Positions 47,518-59,640 of a stretch of DNA of 64,000 nucleotides are shown piece by piece; positions within the stretch are counted from its first letter, which is position 1, and the number at the start of each line of letters is the position of its first letter. Under the pieces are notes generated by a model. That model saw only the letters and a list, made by a program, of their open reading frames with translations, was not told the DNA's origin and searched no databases. The position numbers and the translations under genes were made by a program. Source of the stretch: Atopsyche davidsoni (lineage: Eukaryota; Arthropoda; Insecta; Trichoptera; Hydrobiosidae); the NCBI GenBank assembly GCA_022113835.1, contig JAILWY010000018.1:17197501-17261500 (forward strand). The letters run 5' to 3'.

Positions 47518-47646
47518 AATATTTTTGACAGAGAGTACTTGATGGAATCCCATTTTAAAATTTTAAATAAAATACTTGAGTGATTTTTCCACATGTTAAT
47601 TTTTATTGGAGACCGGTTTCGCCAACCTTTCGCGTTGGCATTAAAA
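47518..47646 (+). repeat. Left half of fold-back family B
   Basis: It starts TATTTTTGACAGAGAGTACT, then AAATACTTGAGTGATTTTTC, GAGACCGGTTTCGCCAACCT, and ends after CGCGTTGGCATTAAAAAC. It is the same order as 43050-43152 plus the hairpin, but without the mirrored right arm. It shows that the unit spreads or survives as a half element too. Confidence 0.75.
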
Positions 47647-48486
47647 ACTAACTAAAACGAGAAGATCAGAAAATTGAGTCAAAAGAAATCTTTGCAAAAA
47701 TCTTATATTTGCTTAAGGTTGTCCTTTGTTCTAGAATATTCTTATTTATTTTATGTAAAATGATTTTTAATATATTTAAAGACTGCTTTGTTTAATGGCA
47801 AAATTGAAGTTGTTACAGCAAACTTTGTTCAACTTTACAAATTTAAATATCTGAAAAACGATGCTGAAGTTTATAGAATTTTGTAAAAAAATATATTTAT
47901 AAATATATTATATATATGTAACATTCTTTTTTTTTACTTTTTACCCTTTTGTTTACTTTAGAAAAATCTTGGCATTTTAAGTATATAAATATTTTAACTC
48001 TATTGAAATGCTTTGCTTTCTCTTAATTTTTTTGTGATTGAAAACATGCTGAATTTTCAAAGCATTTAACTACTATGAAAAATATATATATTCATCGAAA
48101 TCTAAGATTTTTTTTCAAAATTCAAATATTTTTCATTCTATCGATATTTAATTTTATTTTGTTTCAAATCAATCATTCTTGCTCAGAATATGGGTTAAGT
48201 GCACGGAGAAAATTCTCTTGATGGAAAAGTATTTTATAGTCTGTTTAAAGTGCGCACCGTCTTTACAGCGTAATCCGCGGTCTCGCAGTCTTTTGCCGTG
48301 ATGTATGGGAATATCCACAAAGCAGGTACTTTACACTCTTCTAATATTGCAAGATTTATCACACGAAAATTCAGTACTAGATGCAGGTATTGACAAATAC
48401 ATTAAGTCATTTTAGTTCAATATTTAAGCCTAAAAAAAACCGTTTAAGGTAAGAAAAAAACTATGTTAACATATTAATGAAAACTA
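47647..48486. other. Very AT-rich non-coding DNA
   Basis: Nothing recognised; no frame of note. Confidence 0.6.
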
Positions 48487-49218
48487 TTCTTCTTCGTCGA
48501 GTATCTCTCCTCAGAGGAGGTTGGCGACGTTTTCAATGAGCATAAATTTATGCTGAATTAGTGGTCATGGTTTTCTAAGGGGAAAATAATAAAGTGGGTC
48601 CCCGGGTCCTTCTACACCAGTCGCTCTCAAACTCTCTTGGCCCACGGACCCCTTTTCATAGTCAAAACTTGCCCACGGATCCCCTTTCATAGTCAAAACT
48701 TGCCCACGGATCCCCTTTCATAGTCAAACTTGCCCACGGACCCTCTTTCATAGTCAAAACTTGCCTGCGGACCCCCTTTCGTAGTCAAACTTGCCTACGG
48801 ACCCCCTTTCATACTCAAAACTTGCCCATGGGCCCACAAATTCATACTATAGACTAGTTGGTGCAAGTATCGACTCTATTGCGTTCCTGTATTAACCTAC
48901 CTGACTCACCGCGATGCCTGTTATTACTTATATTTTATGCACCTGTCTATATTTATATTTTACTTAGGACGTAAAAATCGCTAATAATGTATTCATTGTT
49001 ATTTATTTTAACTTCTATATTAATAAAAATGTGTCACAATTTTTTTATTTTATATTAAACCTTGCGCGGACCCCCTGACGTTGTTCGTGGACCCCCAAAT
49101 CGATTTTAATTTTCTAAGGACCCCCTGGGGTCCGTAGAGACCACTTTGAGAAGCACTGTTCTACACCGCAGTTTTATATTGGAATGAAAAGTCTGCGTAT
49201 TGCTGCTGCCCAATGGCA
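48487..49218 (-). repeat. RTE 3'-tail repeat interrupted by a hAT-type MITE
   Basis: The two halves (48487-48617 and 49159-49218) join into the same sequence as 7150-7329. The break falls inside GGGTCCTTCTACACCGCAGT, intact at 7268-7287 as GGGTCCTTCTAAACCGCAGT. The minus strand ends in the GAAAACGTCGCCAACCTCCT tail block near 48510. Confidence 0.85.
48618..49158. mobile_element. hAT-type MITE, 541 bp, exact 8-bp target duplication
   Basis: It starts CAGTCGCTCTCAAACTCTCT and ends GACCACTTTGAGAAGCACTG. TTCTACAC is repeated exactly on both sides (48610-48617 and 49159-49166). It is the sister of 33929-34314 in the opposite orientation. After the left end, a CACGGACCCCTTTTCATAGT plus CAAAACTTGCC unit of 30-31 bp is repeated six times (about 48643-48830), compared with three in the sister. 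It has no coding capacity. Confidence 0.95.
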
Positions 49219-49861
49219 TTATTATATAATCATTTCTTTACGAAGCTCTGGCGTATAAATCTGATACACTTTCTGCAGCAAGCTACCTTGAAACTCCTTA
49301 CACACGCTCAGTGTACAGAATGGCAGAGGATACTATTCTATGTTATTTAAATTAATTTTATTAAAAACACAAGCGTTCAATTATATATGCTTGAAATTGC
49401 TAAATTGAATATAAACATCTTCAGCTCTTGAACAATATATTAATTCGATCCACAAGAGGCCCCGAACGCTGTGGGAGGCTTCAGCGGCGCGAATCGCTGT
49501 TATGGTTGTGAAAAATATTCCGCAAATAATGAATGATTCTTGGCACTTGGTATTCCCGGGCCGCCGCGGGGGTCGCGGCGCGTGCGACTCCGGCCGGAGA
49601 TAAGGGGTGACAATAGCTGAACTTTTCCATGCGTAGTGATCCGACCTATTTGTATGCTGGAGATACGAGCCAGTGTAATCTACCGTAGATTTAGATATTG
49701 AAAATTTACGCAACCAAAACAGCTACGGCAGAACCCTTTTAGACTTATATTGGCGAAATTTTTATGTGTGGGAAAATCTATATAAAAATTTGCTTGAGTC
49801 ACTTTATTTCTTGCGTTATGTCTTGGGATTCATTATACAATAATTTTTTATATAATATTTC
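49219..49861. other. Non-coding DNA with a GC-rich island
   Basis: The island at about 49430-49720 includes GGGCCGCCGCGGGGGTCGCG. The minus frame 49381-49713 crosses it without any domain. Candidate regulatory DNA. Confidence 0.4.
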
Positions 49862-50031
49862 GGTACTTGTTTTTTATCCGATCACCAAAATTTTATAATG
49901 TACATGTACTCGCAGAGATTTGTGGCGTTTATTTCATTTCTTTGCAGATTTCCATGACCGCTCGATTCGTTGGGTTAGGTTAGGTTAAGTTAGGTACAAG
50001 CTTTTTGGTGGTCGGATAAAAAACAAGTACC
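49862..50031. mobile_element. 170-bp TIR element carrying TTAGG telomere-like repeats
   Basis: Inverted ends GGTACTTGTTTTTTATCCGA plus TCACCAAAA (49862-49890) and their complement (50003-50031) match at 28 of 29 positions. Inside, just before the right end, are four pentamers: TTAGG, TTAGG, TTAAG, TTAGG (49975-49994), the insect telomere unit. It has no coding capacity. No clear target duplication was seen. Confidence 0.85.
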
Positions 50032-52324
50032 ACAAAAACTACGTGAATTTCAAATTTAAAAAATTACAGTACATAGTACTTCTTGTTAAAAATACAGCGT
50101 GTGATGAACTATGTTCATCTCCACAGGTTGAAATATTGTATTACCCTAAGGGGTTTAGTCATTTAAGTTCGGTTGAGTCCGAGTCATTCCTTAGTTACTT
50201 CACTAGGGAATCGACAAAGACTAGAGCGTATCTTTAGCCTCCTATGTTTAGACCTTGTATAGCTTGGGAACGTCACAAGCGACAGTTGAAAACATAATAA
50301 TATAAATTATTGAATATTCACAGTGGGTTTGTCTACAGTTACTCAAATTTGATTCTCTGGTGGTTTTGCGTTAATCTTGAGTTTTTATAAAATATGACTT
50401 TGTTAACAATAATTATTCGATGATGCAAATCGTTTTAACAAGTCAGTGCATCTGATCTGCTGAACTGGATGCTTATCGGAGCGCATGTATTGCGCGACTA
50501 TCTGCAGTTGTAGCATTCCAAAGACGGAAGCTGATCGGCTAAAAATCTAACTCAAACTTTATAAGACAGGCTGATTTATTATTGTAATAATCTATATCTA
50601 ACTTAACCCAAGCTGTAATTTAATAATATGAATTAATTAATTCAGGTTGTATATTTGCAGCCTCAATGTATTGTATATTTTTTTATAAATATAATTGTAA
50701 CCATAAAAAGTTCAAGTGAAACAATGCCAACTGTTGTAAAACTCTCTATATTGCGCTTATAATTCTGGTTTCTGAAAATTGACATATGAGGTAAAATACT
50801 AAGTTCTGTCAATTGTCATAATTCACTCCTGGATAGAAGGTTTTGCTTCTCATTTTGCTAACAGTTATTACTTGTTGGTGTCATAACTTTGCGCTTGGCT
50901 TTAAAAATGTGTAATATATTCAAAAAGTATTTTAAATTTATTGTTGAAAGTAAAAAAAACTATGTTCATAGTTACAGCTGCTTTGCATATTTAAATTACG
51001 ACGGTATAAGAAGTTTGAGTAAATATCTTTTTGGACTTTTAACCTGAATTGACATGTTCGTTTTACGTTCCTTTTAAGCTACATTTATTATTTGTCTCAT
51101 TGAAAAATTACAAATTTTCTTTATCATTCAAATAAATCCATGTTTTTTTTTTCAGTAAAACAACATTAAAATCATACCGAGGACAAATAGAAAAAGAGCA
51201 AAGGATAAAGTAAATCAAAAGTTACTTTTTCCACCTGACTGGAAAATACACGAGCGGAGAATTATGTGCTCGCAGGAGCGCAAACAGAAATCAAACACAT
51301 ATAAACGTCCGTGCGGAGTAAATAAATATAAACACGAGCAAGCCAGTGTTGGATATTTTTTCAAAGCGAAAAACAATTCATTGAAAATTTTTCTGTAAAT
51401 TTTGTTTAATAAGCAATGAAATTCTCTTTAACGTTTCTATTTGTAGTGCGTCCACGTGGGAGTCTGTAGCAAGGAAAAACTTCTGATATATACTAGTCAT
51501 CTTTATAGCGTGATTATTATCGAGAAGTAAAAAAAAACACATTCATCTATGCAGACAACAGACATATGCTGGAGACGTAACGTATCCTTTATAAAACAAG
51601 GTTCTCGCTAACTTTTTCTGGTTTCGAGAGCCGCAATCCTTCCACAGAACAGTGAGCTTGTCGTGGCAGCTCCTTGTCACTTACGAAAGCACTAATTAAA
51701 TGTGTTACCTGTTAGGCTACACAAAATGTAACTCCGGTGTGTTTGAGAGGATGAAAGAGATGGCTTCTAACCCGCGCAGGCAATTAAAAGTTACGTCAGT
51801 TAAAACTGTTTAATCTCGCTTTGTGAATGCTCAATGCAGTTTAATTGCGGTATTATGTTGGAGATAAGATAATATTTTTTTTATTTAAATACTTTTTGTG
51901 ACTTGAAATCTTTTACCACGTTGAGTTGTGTGGTTGCATTTTTTTTTTTTTTTTTAAACATACCAAAGTATGCATTTAATGAGACTTCAAAATGAATATG
52001 ACGGCGCTTTGTGTAGTGAAACATACGGGTGAGGTTTTTTAATACGCCTCGAGCGAGTGAAAAAAAAATATATATGTATACATTAATATAAATAAATTGT
52101 ATTTCAAAAATTTTATTTGTATTCGCAATAGTGTTAAAATATACATTATTTTAAACAAAAATTTAAAATTATAAAAATTAATGAAATTTTCTCTGACACC
52201 AAAGCATATAGCGGTTTTTGACAGCAGTAAAATAATATATATACATAAAGTACATATATCATAAATTAAGTAAAATAAAGATTGAAATTTCAATTTGTGC
52301 TTATAATAATGTTAATGAATAAAC
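50032..52324. other. AT-rich DNA with minor mixed-composition patches
   Basis: Patches at about 51215-51330 and 51590-51800 are less AT-rich. A run of 17 T lies near 51940. The frames 50043-50237 (plus) and 52039-52293 (minus) have no domain. Confidence 0.5.
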
Positions 52325-52830
52325 ATGATCAACCCGCTAAGAAAGATTAATGGATCGGTCCGCGCGCCATTGGAATTTTGTCGAATCGCAGGCAGGTTAA
52401 TCTCGGGCCTAATGCGGCCCTGGCGTGCGGCGGCACGGGCCCCTAATTGTGGCTTAACTGCCGCCGCCTCTGCTTTCTGCGTTTGTTTTGCGAGTAATTA
52501 TCAATTTTTCGTATACACTCTTGCGGGATTTTAAATTCGCAAAACGAAAGATCCGATTCATGTTTCAATTATACCCGCTGTTGGAGAATCTCTGTCCGCT
52601 AATAAAGTTGTAAAACGTTATTGTTATTTTTAAAAGTGTGTCATTTGGTGATACTGCAGCCATATTTCTTGTGAATGGCTTCTATTCTTCTTGGATATTT
52701 TCATCTTGCAATAGAGCGTACCACCGAAAGGCTCCGCAGACATCAGTCCCGCTAAACCGAAGACGTAACTCCGGCTGCACTCTGCCGCAGCTCTTTCACC
52801 CGCACTGGCTGAGTGCTTGATTCACTGCCA
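52325..52830. other. Two GC-rich islands with homeodomain-like sites
   Basis: About 52325-52520 holds GATTAATGG, GGTTAATCTCGG, GGCCTAATGCGG and CCCTAATTGTGGC, that is, several TAAT cores within GC-rich DNA. A second block lies at 52650-52830. The frames 52325-52534 and 52638-52820 have no domain. The spacing of TAAT cores in an otherwise GC-rich context suggests an enhancer-like element; this is inference. Confidence 0.4.
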
Positions 52831-55662
52831 GTCTGCTACATTTTATATTACAAACTCAGGAAATAACATTTGCATTCGTACATTTGCAAAAATACTTGTA
52901 CAAAAACACCAATACTCTATTTAAGAAGTACCATCAAGTATTGATAAGTCGAAAGTTTTTATAAAATAAATATGTACTTTTGTTGATATAAATATTACCA
53001 CGAGGGAACGTTCACCAAAAAATTATAAACCCTTAGTATTTGACCACACAATGCAAAACAAGCACTATTAGAATCTCGGATATATTCCTATTGGACAAGT
53101 CACTAATACCCATTGCTTATTGACGCATTCAAATTGATAATGATAATAATTGTAATATTACTCTACAAGCTTTAAAACCTTATATATTCTGTCTCATAAT
53201 AATTTTAACGGTTAATGCAAATGGTGTTGAAAAAAATAATTAACACCAATCGTAAAAATGATAACGCGATTGTAGAAACAAGGCGCCCCACGAATGCAGG
53301 CCGAGCGGAGCTTATCGGCCACAAAGTAACCAAATATATAAATTGAAAGATAATCTCAAAAGTGCTAAGTAAAACCTCTCGTCTTCCAAACGAGCGCGAA
53401 ATTACGGCCGAGGCGAAAGGAAACTCCATAAAGTGCGCTGCATTTACACTTTACACTCTATTATTCTCGAGACTACGAGGTCTTAATACTTAAAGCTCAC
53501 CCCTTTTTTATATATTCACGAGCAAAAACGTTCCGAACGTAATGTCTGGCCGCGCGGAACTATCGCAACGCCGTATTTCATAAAAGTTTTGCGACTAAAT
53601 GGTAGTTCACAAGAATATTATCGTGTTCTCTGAATCCATAAAGAAGCTTTAAAACGCTGAGTGGAGAGCGCGGCGTCCGCGGCCGGCGGGGGTCTCGGGC
53701 GCCAAGCACAATGTATCCACACAAAGACTCACCTGAGGCTTTGGTTTTTTATTTTTTAATTAAATTAAATAAATTATGCGTATATATGAAATACACATCC
53801 ACTTGGTTATTACCAGTGTCCAGCAACAGCGCTAGAATACTGGAAATAAGACCGCCAAACTTACAGCTTTTTCCCGTCAGTTTGAGATTGCACTGACCGC
53901 ACTAGATATCAAGCAATTTTACACATTTTTTTTTTTTTGTAAATCTTTTAATAAATTATCATAAAATTATCTTTTTACTTCAGATTTTTGATCGTATACG
54001 TATATTTTTGCTCGTTATTAAATTATTTACGAGGCGAGCTATTTGGATGCAATACAAACCCCCATTGATCAGACCACTGTGCCTTACCGATCTCGCTAAT
54101 TTCCTCCAAAACGGTTCTGCCTTCTGTTAATGGAGATAAAAATATTACTATGTTTTAACGCTTACTTCTAGATATATTAAATTATTACAAATAATTTAAT
54201 ATTGATAATCCACAGTTTAATTTTATGCATTTCACATACGATCCATTGAAGATATGATAATATTGTGAATGACATAAATGGGCTTCGGACCTGGAGAAGT
54301 CCTGATTGTTTGATGTTACTCGCATAGTAAGTGCTTTTTTATGTGCTTTAGTCAAAACTAAGATACCAATATTGCCTATTAAAAACTGCTCATATGTAAC
54401 TTTTAAAATGTTTTAAACTAAATACGAGTATGCAACGTTTGTATAAAGTTCAATGTTGTAATTTTTTATGAATCATGGTTAATGGAAATGAATTATTTAT
54501 ACCATAGGTAATTCTCATTTTTCATTAAGAGTAAAATATCATTTCTTTATTTTATACTAACGACCTCTTTGCAGTCAGAACGTAAGATAGAAGAAACTGA
54601 GAAAAAGTTTATTAACTTCATTTCTGGCTGAAATGAAAAATTTGAGTTTCATTTACTTAATCTATTCAAAAGAATATTATACGACCTAATTTTTATGCAT
54701 TTTTTTGCATTTTCATTTTTATCGATATTTCACGTTAATTTATTTCTTAATTAGCACAAAAAAATATATGTAACGTCATATTTACTACACATATTGAACA
54801 AATTACTTACACTGCTCTGTTGCAGATTTTTTCTCGAATCTTTTCGTAGCAAATATAAAGTCGTTAGTCTCAAATATTTTTGTACGGAAACTTTGCCTTC
54901 TCTCATCCCCGGAGGCGTTTTGTAGCTTTGCACGAAGTCAAGAATCCGAAACGGAAAATCTTACGCCGAAAGTCTCGGAAGTAGAAAGACATTTAATAGA
55001 GAAATTCTTTCGATTCTGCATTCTTTATTGGAGCAGTAAGTGGATAAGGGCGATCGAGAATAGGATTACCATTACGGTTATAAGATAACCGTTTTTAATA
55101 ATTCAGCATTCTGTGGCTTCTCCCCTTCGCGGAGCCCCCGTGGGGGTATTTATTATATTTATTTATTATATACGAGAGGTCCGCATTTAGCGGAGCGCAG
55201 TTCTGGCGACGCCGAGGAATGCCTTGCGGCCTGTTATTGTTTCGTTATGTCCGTTTGAGCAAACACAATCAGCATAATGACTTGACTTTCCTAGTTTAAT
55301 TTTCACTTTTACGTGATTAGGGTTAAAAGGAAGTGTTCTGGTTAGCCTGCGAGATAATTATGCCGGGAGAAAACGTTCATTTTCTTAAATAAATTGAAAA
55401 CTTCTTTTTATATTGCGTGTATTTTTTCCGTTACTTTTTTGAAACTTCTCGGTGTTTATTTAACGGAAAGCAAAATGAAAACACCATAGTATTTTTACTC
55501 TTTGGAATATTATTTTATTTTCTTACCGAATAATTGTTTGTTGTTTTTTGTATTCAAGGCAGCCAGTTTAACATTTAAACTTCAAAAATCCATACTTATA
55601 CTATCCGGTATTTTACAATCGTACTATTTTGATCTTCAGTGTAATACACTTAAATGTTATGA
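52831..55662. other. Non-coding DNA with two islands, downstream of the terminal exon
   Basis: Islands at about 53270-53720 (ending in CGGCGTCCGCGGCCGGCGGG) and 54880-55280 (with GCGGAGCCCCCGTGGGGGTA). The frames 53205-53429, 53711-53896 and 54751-54933 show no domain. If the exon at 55699 is real, this is 3' flanking DNA of that gene. Confidence 0.45.
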
Positions 55663-55668
55663 TTTATT
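55663..55668 (-). terminator. Polyadenylation signal AATAAA for the minus-strand terminal exon
   Basis: AATAAA on the minus strand begins 30 nt after the stop codon at 55701-55699. Short 3' UTRs of this kind are seen in insects. On its own the hexamer is common in AT-rich DNA, so its weight comes from the position. Confidence 0.45.
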
Positions 55669-55698
55669 CGGTGAAAAAACTTACTAGAGCTTCTTAAG

Positions 55699-55827
55699 CT
55701 ACGGTTCATAATCTGACCCAAAATTGAGCGTATTGTAGACGTTGTTGGGAATACCCAACGGAGGATACAGAATCTCCGTACCACTTTCGATGAAGTTTTC
55801 CAACTCCATGGTGACGAAATTTAGACC
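55699..55827 (-). CDS. Candidate 3'-terminal coding exon, product unknown
   Basis: The minus strand has an acceptor (ATTGTATATTTTTAG, AG at 55829-55828) followed by 129 nt open in phase 0: GLNFVTMELENFIESGTEIL, YPPLGIPNNVYNTLNFGSDY, EP and TAG. Codon use is balanced, with codons such as GTC, ACC, CTG, CCG and GTC TAC, and unlike the chance AT-rich frames nearby. AATAAA follows 30 nt past the stop. The peptide is acidic, with Tyr, Pro and Asn, and looks like a short C-terminal tail rather than a folded domain. I do not recognise the family. The Met inside the exon (ATG after CGTCACC) could alternatively start a 36-residue peptide, but the frame is already open before it. The gene would extend to higher coordinates; the surrounding candidate regulatory islands would suit a developmental gene, which is inference. 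Confidence 0.5.
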   Translation of the reverse strand, partial: GLNFVTMELENFIESGTEILYPPLGIPNNVYNTLNFGSDYEP

Positions 55828-56894
55828 CTAAAAATATACAATTTATCATTTATATTTACAGATAATACATATTTGATGTTAAGTGAATGCAAAAATAAAC
55901 AACTAATTCAATACATTGGTTACCCGATGATTAATATAAAGTATTAAACAAAACTCTCATGAAACAGCGATGAAAATGTAGGTACATGAATTCCGCTCTC
56001 AAAATAAGCATTCAATACTAAAAATAAAATCAGGAAAACCTAAAGTATTATTATTATTTTATTATTACTTTATGAAGTCCTAATTAATTTTGACTTTATA
56101 ATCTCTAATTACAGGTATACGGAAATGTACACTTCGACTCAATTAATTAATTTAATTAATATTAAATGAAAATACCTTGTTCTTCTCTTAAGACATGCGG
56201 ACCATAAAAACTGAATTGTGAATAAAAACATCGTAAGTAACGTTGTCAGCGCTCTTCATAGTTTCCTGCGTGATGATCATTCATGTTCAATAGTCCCTCC
56301 TTACTCAGCTAAGGGTAGTTCTTCGTCATATCTTTAAGCAGATTTCAAAGCAAAAAAATAACGTTTTATGGCTTGTTCACATCGAGAAGATATCTAAAAA
56401 AAACGCTGTGGGTTCATATACTTGCAATTTTTCTTTTATCCGGTTACATCGCATGCGATCGATAGACCCCTTTTTCTTTCTCTTCCCCCGTTCTCCATAT
56501 CCATTTAATAAAAAGTTGAGAATCTAAAAAAAAATAAAACATTTTTGAAACTGCTGAATAATCTTAATGCTTACTCATATCTGGAAATGAAAATGTTGAA
56601 ACACAAAGAGGAAAAAAATGCTTTAAGTAGCTGACTTCATTACGTTCATGTCAAAAAAACACATTTTTGCTTCTTCAGTTTTCTTTCCGAAGATTTAAAT
56701 TAAGAGTATAATCTAAAAAAATATTTCAATAGGATTTTTTTTATAATTTGAAAATAAGCTCTGAGAATCATAGAGTAATGAAGCAGAAAGTTATTGTACG
56801 TCCCTATTGTAAAGGACATGGGTCCCTACTCGAATCCTATTCTTATAAAAACACAATGACAAATTAAGGTATAATAATACTGTCTTTATATATA
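55828..56894. other. AT-rich DNA, possible last intron
   Basis: It lies directly upstream (minus strand) of the candidate terminal exon, with no recognised exon or repeat. About 56260-56340 and 56440-56510 are slightly less AT-rich. Confidence 0.4.
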
Positions 56895-57290
56895 CGAGGG
56901 CGGTCCGATAAGTACTTAGCCTCACCGCCCGATGGTGCTAGTATCGCAAGAGAGATTTACTATCACGTAGTACATTCTCGTAGACGGCTACTGTCAAAAT
57001 TTCGTAGTTTTGTGTGGAAGCGGACGTGTACGCGTATTTAAGAAAAATGGTAAAAAAGAAATATCGGTCGGTGATTCGATTCTTGTTTTTGGAAAGGAAA
57101 TCGGGCAGCGTAATCAAAGAGCGCTTGGATGCTGTGTACGGTGACTCTTCTCCTTCGGTAAAAAATTGGTTTAACGAGTTTCAACGTGGTCGCACGTCGG
57201 TTTTTGATGAGCCACCACGGAGGATATCATGACAAAATTTTGTTGAAGGTGCGCGAGATAGCTGAAACAGTAGGCATCTTAAAAGCAATA
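56895..57290 (+). mobile_element. mariner element, 5' end only
   Basis: The left terminus is CGAGGGCGGTCCGATAAGTA preceded by TATATA, typical of mariner-type ends. The plus frame from 57014 contains KKKYRSVIRFLFLERKSGSV, IKERLDAVYGDSSPSVKNWF and NEFQRGRTSVFDEPPRR: the N-terminal helix-turn-helix of mariner transposases, ending in the RGRTSxxDxPRxGRP motif. A stop follows, and in a shifted frame KILLKVREIAETVGI continues the family order. After about 57290 the similarity ends; the catalytic domain and the right terminus are missing. Confidence 0.88.
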
Positions 57291-58650
57291 TAAACCTCTT
57301 TGATTTCTAGAAATTTACGTGTAATGAAACCGCGTTCATAAGCATATTTTGAAGGATGAGAATCGACGCACCTACTTTGAGATTCTCAATATAAAATTGA
57401 CGAATCTTCGGTCCATCTACTGTGCTTCGACTAATCAAATACATTTTTACCTGAAAATTTGGGTAACTGGCTATCAAAGGAACTGCCATTTACAATCAAG
57501 CGATTTAGCAGAACATTTCGGTCCACCGCGGCCGCTCGCGCCCTAACGAGGCGGGGGGACCTTTGAAGTAATAACGACTCGCCTCGGAGCCGCCGACCGG
57601 CCCGTCTGCAAGTCTCCTGGAAAATAACTCCAAATAATAAAGAAAACTTTTACCGGGACAATTTTGTTTTTTTATTATGAGCATTTGTTGGAGCCCGTAC
57701 TGCCGATGTCCCTGGAAGTTTTTACCGCCACGCAAAGATTCCCAGTAAAGAAGCTGTAAATGAAATATAAAGTTACATGTTTTTGAAGAGTTAATATATT
57801 ATTTATATCGTTCTGATATAAAAAAAACGCTTGGTCTGAGTTATAAGATATTTTTAATATCAAAACTTGAAAAAACTTCTAAAGCTTTTATATTAGATAC
57901 TGATGTAGGTATAGTTTGAAGTTTTATAAAAAATATATATCTTTGCATTTTTTATAACTTAAATATACTCGGTATAAATTTATTTACAACTTTTCTAAAG
58001 TTTTTTTATCATAATGTGAAAATAAAATGTCCACTTCACAATATTTTATTTCATTTGTATATTTATGCTTTAATAAATTTTTTAATGTATTGCAGTGATT
58101 TGAGTTTGTTAAAATGACTTATTGCATTTCACAGTGGATATTTTCTTGAATGTAAAATAATTCTTAGGGCACCACACAAACTCGGATTCTGTCAAGACAA
58201 TCAACATAATAATTTAATCTGTTTTATTGTCTTTAATATTTTTATATGTGTGACATTTACACTCCCTTACACAAGTGTTTTAAAAGATAAATAACACTCT
58301 TCATAACAGCACTGTGAATAAGTCTGCATTTTCTTTGCTAACATCTTCCTCGTTTATCCTTCTCAAACATTGTATCTTAAAAGCGTCATTCATATAGTTT
58401 TCTTAAAAATTGTACGAAAAATGAGGACACGGACTTGGAGAATATTCGTTGATGCAATAATGCAGTAACCTTAGAAATCGCATATTTTTCCATTCTGATA
58501 AATCTTCATACGGTAGTTTTATATTTTTCATCTTCATGTGCAAATTTTATGTAGATCAAGAATACTTGATTTTTTTTAACAGTAATTATAATTAAAATAA
58601 CTGTTTTATTGTCTTGTGCCTTTTTTTGTTAAATGAACAAACATTTGTTT
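57291..58650. other. Non-coding DNA with one GC-rich island
   Basis: The island at about 57500-57720 (GTCCACCGCGGCCGCTCGCG at its start) has no supported gene; the minus frame 57505-57735 is composition-driven. AT-rich DNA follows. Confidence 0.45.
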
Positions 58651-58702
58651 AGTGAGATGGTCACAAACCTCCACTGAGGAGAGGAACCTAGAAGAATAAA
58701 TA
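58651..58702 (+). repeat. RTE tail, short remnant
   Basis: GTGAGATGGTCACAAACCTC followed by ACTGAGGAGAGGAACCTAGA and AGAATAA. It is the end block of the RTE copies at 16805 and 61216, in plus orientation. Confidence 0.6.
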
Positions 58703-59452
58703 TGCATTCAAACACAAATTTCATAATTTTCTTTGAAGCAACTCGTCTCCCTTACGCGATGTTTCTCACATATCGAGTCGCCCGTTTCTTCGCGAGACAT
58801 TATTCCAGAAAACTTGTGAAGTTTGCAGTTTGCTGCAGTCATCGATTTCCAACATATGCCGGCTTCTCAAGAAATATTGTGCAGTGGAAAATAGCTACTC
58901 ACACATACTTGAACACATCCACTTTTGAAAAATTTCTCTCGGAAAGGAATATTTTTTTGGTGCTCATTTAAAACAGCCACTTAAGCTTTAGATAGCTTAT
59001 AAGGACTCAAGGCATTCAAATATTACTGTATATTTTTCGTATTTATATTTTCTTTAAATTTAAATTAGATTTTTTAAATATCTAACATTTATTTTTTCTG
59101 TAAAAAAAATTGTTTCTCTTCTTTTGTAAAAATTTAATGGTATGCTATGAAGACAAGAACTTTTACTTTAATGGTATTCATTATATTTAAAAATAACTTT
59201 GCTTGTCAAATATCGTATGGTATTGAATTTCGTGTAATTTTTTTTTTAAATATCGTACTTTCGTAGTTCAAAGTCATCGGATGTAGAAAGTCAAAAAAAG
59301 TATAAAATATTCAACAAATACAAGTATTGAATTACTACGTGATCTATAAGACATTTTTTTGGAAAAAAATTCCTACTTAGGTTTACACAATAGAAACTGA
59401 GAATAATTTTTAATTTATAATTAAGAAGAGTGCGACAAAAGTAGCCGCGCAT
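58703..59452. other. AT-rich DNA with an unassigned open frame
   Basis: The plus frame 58702-58971 (89 codons) is moderately protein-like in composition but has no motif I recognise, and it starts inside the RTE remnant. The rest is AT-rich. Confidence 0.4.
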
Positions 59453-59640
59453 TTACTTCCGGCGCTGGTTGCCGCCCTTCTTCTCCAACTCTTTCTTTTG
59501 TTCTGGGGTGCCATCGGTTCTATTCATAACTCTAATTACCTTATTTAGGTTGATGATCTTAAATTGTTTTGCACAATAGATCGGTGATGAGTCTGATGTT
59601 AATCTCTCGAAAATAATCTTGATGTCCTCACTCAACGGTG
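59453..59640 (-). pseudogene. Protein-like stretch, unknown: possible exon or gene fragment
   Basis: The minus frame reads ELTPLSEDIKIIFERLTSDS, SPIYCAKQFKIINLNKVIRV, MNRTDGTPEQKKELEKKGGN and QRRK with a TAA stop at 59455-59453. The composition is protein-like (many Lys, Glu, Ile, Asn) and ends with a basic tail. Upstream there is no ATG before an in-frame stop. CTGTATTGAG could be a weak splice acceptor just before ELTPL, and AATAAGGTAATT inside could be a donor. I see no AATAAA soon after the stop. Whether it is an exon of the same gene as 55699, a separate gene's last exon or a retrocopy fragment cannot be decided. Confidence 0.35.
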
